A stretch of DNA of 64,000 nucleotides from Nocardia sp. NBC_00403 (GTDB lineage: Bacteria; Actinomycetota; Actinomycetes; Mycobacteriales; Mycobacteriaceae): positions 6,448,001 through 6,512,000 of the forward strand of contig NZ_CP107939.1 of NCBI RefSeq assembly GCF_036046055.1. The letters run 5' to 3'. Every line of letters starts with the position of its first letter. The stretch's first letter is position 1. A program made the position numbers and the translations under genes. This document shows, one piece after another, positions 58,782 through 64,000 of this stretch. The notes below the pieces were generated by a model. That model ran no database searches. It was not told the origin of the DNA and saw only the letters and a program-made list of their open reading frames with translations.

Positions 58782-59927
58782 TTACGCACCGATGGCGACG
58801 CCGAACTCCGCTTCGATGACCCTGAACATGGGGTCCCAGGACTTCCACTCGGTGTTGGTGTGCACGGCGATCGTGTGCTGGCCGTCCGGGGTGCCGACCG
58901 CGAAGAAATAGGTGCCCCAGAAGCTGCCGCCGACGCCGCGCAGCGTCCGGCCGCCGGTCGCCTGCTTGTCGAACTCGAACAGGCCCAGGCCGTAGCGGGT
59001 GTGCGGCATCCAGTAGCTGCCCTCGGTGGAGACAGTGGTCCACATCTGCCGGTGCTGGGCGGGCGGCAGCAGGCTGCCGGTGGTGATCGCGGTGAGGAAG
59101 CGGATCATGTCGCCGGTGGTGGAGACGACGTTGCCGGCCGCGTAGCCCAGCGAGGAGTTGAGCTCGGTGACGTCCAGCGGCGGCAGGCCGGGCTCCTCCA
59201 TCAGGGATTGCCAGTTCTCCGGGGTGACCGCGGCGGGGTCGGCACCGTCCTTGAGGAACTGGTGGGAGTAGCCGCGCGGGTGCGGAGTGGGGTAGCCGGT
59301 GTCGGTGGTGGGGCGCACGCGGGTGTGGGTCAGCCCGAGCGGCCGGGTGACTCTGCGCTCGACCTCGTCGGCGTAGCTGTTGCCAGTGACCTTCTCGATG
59401 ATCGCGCCGGCGATGTAGAAGCCGCCGTTGGCGTACTCGAAGCGCTCGCCGGGCGCACCGACCGGCGGCTGGGACACCGCCACCCGCAGCAGCTCTTCGG
59501 TGCTGAAGGTGTCGAAGCGATGCCGGACGAGCCCGGAGCGGGTGGCGTAGCGGTAACTGACCTCCGGGGCCAGGCCGGTGGGGAACAGTCCGCTGGTGTT
59601 GCTGAGCAGGTGCCTGATGGTGATCGTGTCGCCGTCGTAGCCGTTGACGTCCAGCATGCCGGGCAGGTGAACGTTGACCGTGTCTTCCAGGCTGAGGCGG
59701 CCCTCGGCCTCCAGAGCCAGCAGCACGGCGGCGGTGAAACTCTTGCCGCAGCTGCCGGTATGGATGTTCTCCCCCGGCTGGCGCGGGGAGCCGGTCTCGA
59801 GGTCGGCCACACCGGCGGTGCCGAACCAGGTCCGGTCCCCATCCTTGACCTCGGCCACGATGCCGGGGATGCCGACCTCGGCCACGGCCCAGTCGAGCAC
59901 CTGCTGCACGTTCTCGTTTGTTGCCAT
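58782..59927 (-). CDS. Serine hydrolase, class C beta-lactamase/DD-peptidase fold
   Basis: A 381-residue protein. The SxxK motif is HTGSCGKSFTAAV (Ser-Cys-Gly-Lys), the second motif YxN is FEYANGGFYIAG. Domain features RLSLEDTVNVHLPGM and IRHLLSNTSGL are typical of the beta-lactamase/D-alanyl-D-alanine carboxypeptidase family. No signal peptide is seen, so it may be cytoplasmic or an esterase. It is divergent from the SARP regulator and a decayed copy follows on the same strand. Confidence 0.85.
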   Translation of the reverse strand: MATNENVQQVLDWAVAEVGIPGIVAEVKDGDRTWFGTAGVADLETGSPRQPGENIHTGSCGKSFTAAVLLALEAEGRLSLEDTVNVHLPGMLDVNGYDGDTITIRHLLSNTSGLFPTGLAPEVSYRYATRSGLVRHRFDTFSTEELLRVAVSQPPVGAPGERFEYANGGFYIAGAIIEKVTGNSYADEVERRVTRPLGLTHTRVRPTTDTGYPTPHPRGYSHQFLKDGADPAAVTPENWQSLMEEPGLPPLDVTELNSSLGYAAGNVVSTTGDMIRFLTAITTGSLLPPAQHRQMWTTVSTEGSYWMPHTRYGLGLFEFDKQATGGRTLRGVGGSFWGTYFFAVGTPDGQHTIAVHTNTEWKSWDPMFRVIEAEFGVAIGA

Positions 59928-60063
59928 CGCACTTCCTTTCGGGATGTTTCTTCGTGACGTCCTCCACGATGTCCAGCAGCTCTGACAGGCCTCTTATATC
60001 CCTCTTCCATCCGGCACCGGCTCGCTGTAAGGCGCTTTCAGCCCACCGAATAGCCTGTCGTGC

Positions 60064-63000
60064 ATGCGGATTGAGGTGCTGGGGCCGGTTCTTGCGTATG
60101 CCGACGACGGCGCACCGATCGACCTGGGCGGCACCAGGGTTCGCGCGCTGCTGGCCAGGCTGGCACTGGCCGGGAACGAAATGGTGTCGGTCGATTCGCT
60201 GCTCGACGGCCTGTGGGGGGAACACTCCTCCGGAGGCACCGTCAACGCGTTGCACGCGTTGGTGCATCGGCTGCGCAAGGCCTTGGCCGGGGCCGGGGTC
60301 GTGGAGACGGTGGCCGGCGGGTATCGCCTGCGCAGCAAGCAGGTCGACGCGGTCCGCTTCGAGGAGCTGGCCAAGCGAGGCAGCCGCGAATTGGCCGCGG
60401 GCGCTGTGCAGCGGGCGGCCTCGCTGCTGGACGAGGCGCTGGCGCTGTGGCGGGGAGACTCGCTGGCCGACGTGCGCGACATTCCTTTCGCCGGTACGGC
60501 TGGCGCGCGCCTGGACGAACTGCGCGTCGGCGCCACCGAAGACCGCTTCGAGGCGGAGCTGCGGCTCGGGCGCCATGGCGAGATCCTGGCCGACGTGGAG
60601 GCGGCGGCCGCTGAGCATCCGCTGCGGGAACGGCTGGCCGGGCTGCGGATGCGAGCCTTGCATGCGGCGGGCCGCCAGTCCGATGCGCTGGCCGTGTTCG
60701 AGGAGGTCCGTGGCACGCTCGCCGAGGAGCTGGGCGTCAACCCTTCCGAGGAGTTGTGCAAGACGCATCTCGCCGTGCTGCGGGGTGAGCTGGAGATCCC
60801 CGAGGCGGAACAGGTCCGGCCGGAGGCGGTGCGAGGCCGTCTGCCGGCCCAGCTGACCAGCTTCGTCGGCCGGGAGGACGAGTTGAGGTTGCTGGCCGGG
60901 TTGCTGGAGACCTCCCGGCTGGTCACCATCGTGGGGCCCGGAGGAGTGGGCAAGACCCGGCTGGCCGTGGATGCGGTGAGCCGGCGTCGGGCCCATCAGC
61001 GCGGCCGGGTCTGGCTCGTCTCCCTGGCCGCGGTGGACACGGCCGACGGGCTGCTGGAGGCGGTGCTGGGCTCGCTCAGCGTCGCCGAAGCCCAGCCGTC
61101 CGGCACGCCGCTGGAGCGGGTGGTCAACCTGCTCGCCGGTGGTGAGGGCGTGCTGGTGCTGGACAACTGCGAACAGATCTCCGAACCCGCCGCTCAGCTC
61201 GCCGGACAGCTGCTGGAGCGCCAGCCGTACCTGACCATCCTGGCCACGAGCCGAGAGCCGCTCGAGGTCATGGGGGAGACGCTGTGCCGCCTCGGCCCGC
61301 TCGACCTCCCCCCGGCGCACGCGGACCCCGATCGTGCCTCCGCATCGGCCGCGGTGCGGCTGTTCCTGGACCGGGCGGCAGCCGTACAGCCCAGCTTTGT
61401 CCTGGACGCGACCACCGCGGCCCCGATCGTGGACATCGTGCGCCGGCTGGACGGGTTGCCGCTGGCTCTGGAGCTGGCCGCGGCGCGACTGCGGACCGTA
61501 AGCGCCGAGCAGATCGCCCGGCGGCTGGATGACCGCTTCCGGCTGCTCAGCACCGGCAACCGGACCGCCCAACCCCGCCAGCAGACCCTCCATGCGGTCA
61601 TCGAATGGAGCTGGGACCTCCTCACCTCACAAGAGCGCACACTGACCCGCCGGATGTCGATATTTCCGGCGCGTACCGGTATCGCCGTGATCGAGGCGGT
61701 CTGTGCGGATTCGGATGGGGCGCTTCCCGCGGACGAGGTCGCCTACCTCCTGGACTCCCTGGTCGACAAGTCCATCGTGGAGCGGGCCGGCGACGGCTAC
61801 CGGATGCTGGAAACCATCCGGGCCCATGCGGCGGGAAAGCTCCGGCTCGCGGGGGAGACCGAAGCCGTCCTGCGCGGGCTCACGCGGCACTTCGCCGACC
61901 TGGCCGAGGAACACGAGCCGCTGCTGCGCTCGGACAAGCAGGCGGAGTCGCTGCGGCTGTTCCAGGCCGAGTACGACAACCTGATGTACGCCCTGCAAAC
62001 GGCCATCGACAGCGGCGACGTCTCGGGCGCCGCCCGGATTCTCGGGCCGCTGTACTGGTACTGGGTCATGCACCGCTACGACGCCCGCGCCGAGGCCTAC
62101 GTCGCCAAGGTCGCCGAGTTCGGCGACGCGCTGCCCGCGGACGCCCGGTCCGCGTTCACGGCAATTCACCTGGTGAGCATCGAGGGCGGGCCGCTCACCG
62201 ACCCCGAACGGCTGCGCGCGCTCATCGACGACTGCGTGCGCACGGGCGCGCTGCGGCGTTACCCGATGCTGCTGACAATCGTGCTGGTGATGGCGCCGCT
62301 GCTCGGGCTGGATGAGCTGGCCGACCATGAGATCGCCCGGGTGCGCGGCGGCTCGGACCGCTGGGCGATCGCCTGCACCTTCATGATCGAAGCCATGCGG
62401 CATCGCGAACGGGGCGACCTGGAGAGCTCCGCGACCGCGATGACCACGGCGTTGCACGCGTTCGAGGAGGTGGGCGATCGCTGGTGGGCGGCGAAGGCGC
62501 TGTACGGCCTGGCTCAAATCCACGCCATCGCCGGTGACCACGACCAGGCGATCACCGCCTACGAGGACAGCATCGCGATCGCCACCGAGCTCGGCTCGCA
62601 GGACGAGGTCTCAACCCGGCTCGGGCTCGCCACCGAACGCATGCGCGCCGGCGACCTGACCGGCGCCCGACACGACATCGAAACCGCCGAACGAGCGGCC
62701 TGGCAGCGTGGCCAGCCGGTGGTGGAGATCGAGGTTCTCGGCGTCCTGGCCGAGCTGTACCGCCGCTCCGGAGAGGTCGAACGCGCCGATCAAGAACTCG
62801 ACCGGATGGACACGCTCACCCGCAAGCTGCCCCTGGCGGCCGAGAGCGCCGACAATCGGCTGCTCCCCGCTCGGGTGGCCAACCTCCTCACCGCCGGGAA
62901 CGCCGTACGCGCCCGCGAACTGCTGCCCCGCGCCGTCCACGCCGCGCAAGCGAACATGGACGCCCCCTCGGCCGCTCACCTCCTGGCCCGGCTGCTGTTC

Positions 63001-63204
63001 CTGGAGGGCGATCCGGCCGGCGCGGCCACCGCGCTCGGCCTGAGCCAGGCCATCCGCGGCACCTTCGACCACGGCGACACCGAACTGCGTTCCCTTGCTG
63101 AGGTGCTCGCGGAACGGCTCGGCCGCACCGACTACGACACCGCCTACCAACGGGGCGCCGACCTGACACCCCATGAGGCCACCGACCGGCTGACAGCACT
63201 GTGA
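60064..63204 (+). CDS. AfsR/SARP-family transcriptional regulator with STAND ATPase
   Basis: A 1046-residue protein. An N-terminal OmpR-type winged helix (VLGPVLAYADDGAPIDLGG) is followed by a bacterial transcriptional activator (BTAD) domain to about residue 240, then an NB-ARC ATPase (Walker A GPGGVGKT at about 291-298; VLVLDNCEQ Walker B; GLPLALELAAARLR), and C-terminal TPR-like repeats to the end. Such regulators activate specialised metabolism or stress operons. The only adjacent target is the divergent serine hydrolase gene. Confidence 0.92.
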   Translation: MRIEVLGPVLAYADDGAPIDLGGTRVRALLARLALAGNEMVSVDSLLDGLWGEHSSGGTVNALHALVHRLRKALAGAGVVETVAGGYRLRSKQVDAVRFEELAKRGSRELAAGAVQRAASLLDEALALWRGDSLADVRDIPFAGTAGARLDELRVGATEDRFEAELRLGRHGEILADVEAAAAEHPLRERLAGLRMRALHAAGRQSDALAVFEEVRGTLAEELGVNPSEELCKTHLAVLRGELEIPEAEQVRPEAVRGRLPAQLTSFVGREDELRLLAGLLETSRLVTIVGPGGVGKTRLAVDAVSRRRAHQRGRVWLVSLAAVDTADGLLEAVLGSLSVAEAQPSGTPLERVVNLLAGGEGVLVLDNCEQISEPAAQLAGQLLERQPYLTILATSREPLEVMGETLCRLGPLDLPPAHADPDRASASAAVRLFLDRAAAVQPSFVLDATTAAPIVDIVRRLDGLPLALELAAARLRTVSAEQIARRLDDRFRLLSTGNRTAQPRQQTLHAVIEWSWDLLTSQERTLTRRMSIFPARTGIAVIEAVCADSDGALPADEVAYLLDSLVDKSIVERAGDGYRMLETIRAHAAGKLRLAGETEAVLRGLTRHFADLAEEHEPLLRSDKQAESLRLFQAEYDNLMYALQTAIDSGDVSGAARILGPLYWYWVMHRYDARAEAYVAKVAEFGDALPADARSAFTAIHLVSIEGGPLTDPERLRALIDDCVRTGALRRYPMLLTIVLVMAPLLGLDELADHEIARVRGGSDRWAIACTFMIEAMRHRERGDLESSATAMTTALHAFEEVGDRWWAAKALYGLAQIHAIAGDHDQAITAYEDSIAIATELGSQDEVSTRLGLATERMRAGDLTGARHDIETAERAAWQRGQPVVEIEVLGVLAELYRRSGEVERADQELDRMDTLTRKLPLAAESADNRLLPARVANLLTAGNAVRARELLPRAVHAAQANMDAPSAAHLLARLLFLEGDPAGAATALGLSQAIRGTFDHGDTELRSLAEVLAERLGRTDYDTAYQRGADLTPHEATDRLTAL

Positions 63205-63250
63205 ACCGCCCTGGGTTTGATGGAGGCTGGGTCCTCGAGTGAAGGATGGA
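63205..63250 (+). other. IS3-type left-end-like sequence
   Basis: The stretch ACCGCCCTGGGTTTGATGG then CTGGGTCCTCGAGTGAAGG, followed by a broken IS256 transposase, resembles the terminus of an IS3-family element. Only about 50 bases are kept; low confidence. Confidence 0.3.
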
Positions 63251-63982
63251 AAGATGGCTGGTGAGGATCGGGGTCTGTGCCGACGGCCGCAAAGAGTTGG
63301 TCGCGATCACCGACGGCTATCGGGAATCGACCGAGTCGTGGGCTGACCTGCTGCGCGATTGCCGCCGCCGCGGAATGACCGCCCCAGTGCTGACGGTCGG
63401 GGACGGAGCGCTCGGGTTCTGGAAGGCGCTACGAGAGGTGTTCCCTGCCACGAGGGAGCGGCGGTGCTGGTTCCATAATAAACAGGCCAATGTTCTTGCC
63501 GCGCTACCGAAATCGGCGCACCCGGGCGCATTAGCGGCGATGAAGGACACTACATGGCTGAGGATATCGACAAGGCGCAGCTGGCGGTGAAAGCGTTCGA
63601 AATCGACTACGGCGCGAAGTATCCGAAAGCGGTCGGGAAAATCACCGACGACCTCGACGTGTTACTCGAGTTCTTCAAATACCCGGCCGAGCACTGGGTG
63701 CATCTGCGCACCACCAACCCGATCGAATCAACTTTCGCCACCGTCCGGTTGCGCACCAAGGTTACCAAGGGGCCTGGTTCGCGCGCGGCGGGAATCGCCA
63801 TGGCCTACAAGCTGATCGAGGCCGCCCAGGCCCACCGGCGCGTGGTGAACGCCCCACACCTGGTCGCGCTCGTCCGCGCCGGCACCCTGTTCCACAAGGG
63901 CAGACTCCTCGAACGCCCCGCCGAGATCACACCCGCCTCGTCAACCGACCCGACCGAAACCACCCGAACGGAGGTCGCCTGA
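63250..63982 (+). pseudogene. IS256-family transposase, 5'-truncated and frameshifted
   Basis: The first frame encodes VRIGVCADGRKELVAITDGY and TVGDGALGFWKALREVFPAT to ALAAMKD, then one missing base near 63550 shifts the frame. The second frame continues as AEDIDKAQLAVKAFEIDYG and LRTTNPIESTFATVRLRTK (with the catalytic Glu region) to TEVA. The N-terminal half including the first catalytic Asp is missing. The CTGATCCACAGG at the window end may be the right inverted repeat. Confidence 0.85.
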
Positions 63983-64000
63983 AACTTGCTGATCCACAGG

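Noticed and set aside
58549..61593. A 1014-codon minus-strand frame across the serine hydrolase and SARP genes
   Set aside because: Arg/Pro-rich translation in the shadow of two well-supported genes.

Overview
The window is a high-GC actinobacterial chromosome segment, most likely Nocardia or a close mycolic-acid-producing relative (inference). The evidence is a conserved block matching the gene order of the Mycobacterium tuberculosis Rv1473-Rv1488 neighbourhood: SPFH/NfeD pair, ferrochelatase, inhA, fabG1, VWA and DUF58 proteins, MoxR, a RipA-type NlpC/P60 hydrolase, an Rv1476-type membrane protein, aconitase, its TetR regulator, and an HTH plus ABC-F pair. A MspA-type porin and a LysB-like mycolyl-esterase candidate also point to a mycolate envelope.

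Layout. 1-6 kb: two TetR regulators, a cupin, the SPFH/NfeD operon, DUF3097, a methyltransferase. 6-7.5 kb: a trypsin-fold protein with altered catalytic residues and a Pro/Gln-rich membrane protein. 7.6-19.4 kb: the conserved cell-envelope, fatty-acid and aconitase block. 19.5-28.5 kb: acnR, a PknK-type kinase, a hydrolase remnant, a LysB-like esterase, a MarR/cupin pair, a thioesterase, and a two-gene graspetide (ATP-grasp RiPP) candidate. 28.5-33.7 kb: HTH/ABC-F, VOC protein, methyltransferase, Fur-family regulator. 33.7-39.2 kb: a nickel/cobalt module made of a decayed KmtR-like sensor, a 66-residue peptide with 23 His, an ECF-type transporter, and HypX. 39.4-45.9 kb: a scarred mobile region with one nonsense-interrupted tyrosine integrase, two integrase remnants sharing a 117-bp repeat, a tRNA 3'-end-like sequence, an IS5-like scrap and broken genes, with CsbD, a PAS-ANTAR protein and a small secreted peptide among them. 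46-57 kb: an amino-acid degradation gene set. 57.5-64 kb: MspA porin, tandem serine hydrolases (one decayed), a large SARP regulator, and IS256 debris.

How the genes fit together. The 46-57 kb genes read as one pathway: uptake by an APC permease, deamination by a Glu/Leu/Phe/Val-type dehydrogenase, decarboxylation by a ThDP enzyme, oxidation by an aldehyde dehydrogenase, CoA activation by an NDP-forming ligase, then an acyl-CoA dehydrogenase and a dienoyl-CoA-reductase-like SDR. A related palindrome (CTGAyTG...AATCAG type) lies in front of every transcription unit in the set and in front of a TetR gene in the middle. The set therefore looks like a self-contained TetR regulon (inference).

The best candidates for something undescribed are the graspetide pair (unusually long precursor), the TetR catabolic regulon, and the His-rich peptide with the nickel module. 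Several genes in the window are visibly decaying (hydrolase, kmtR, integrase, tetR, beta-lactamase-like, IS256).
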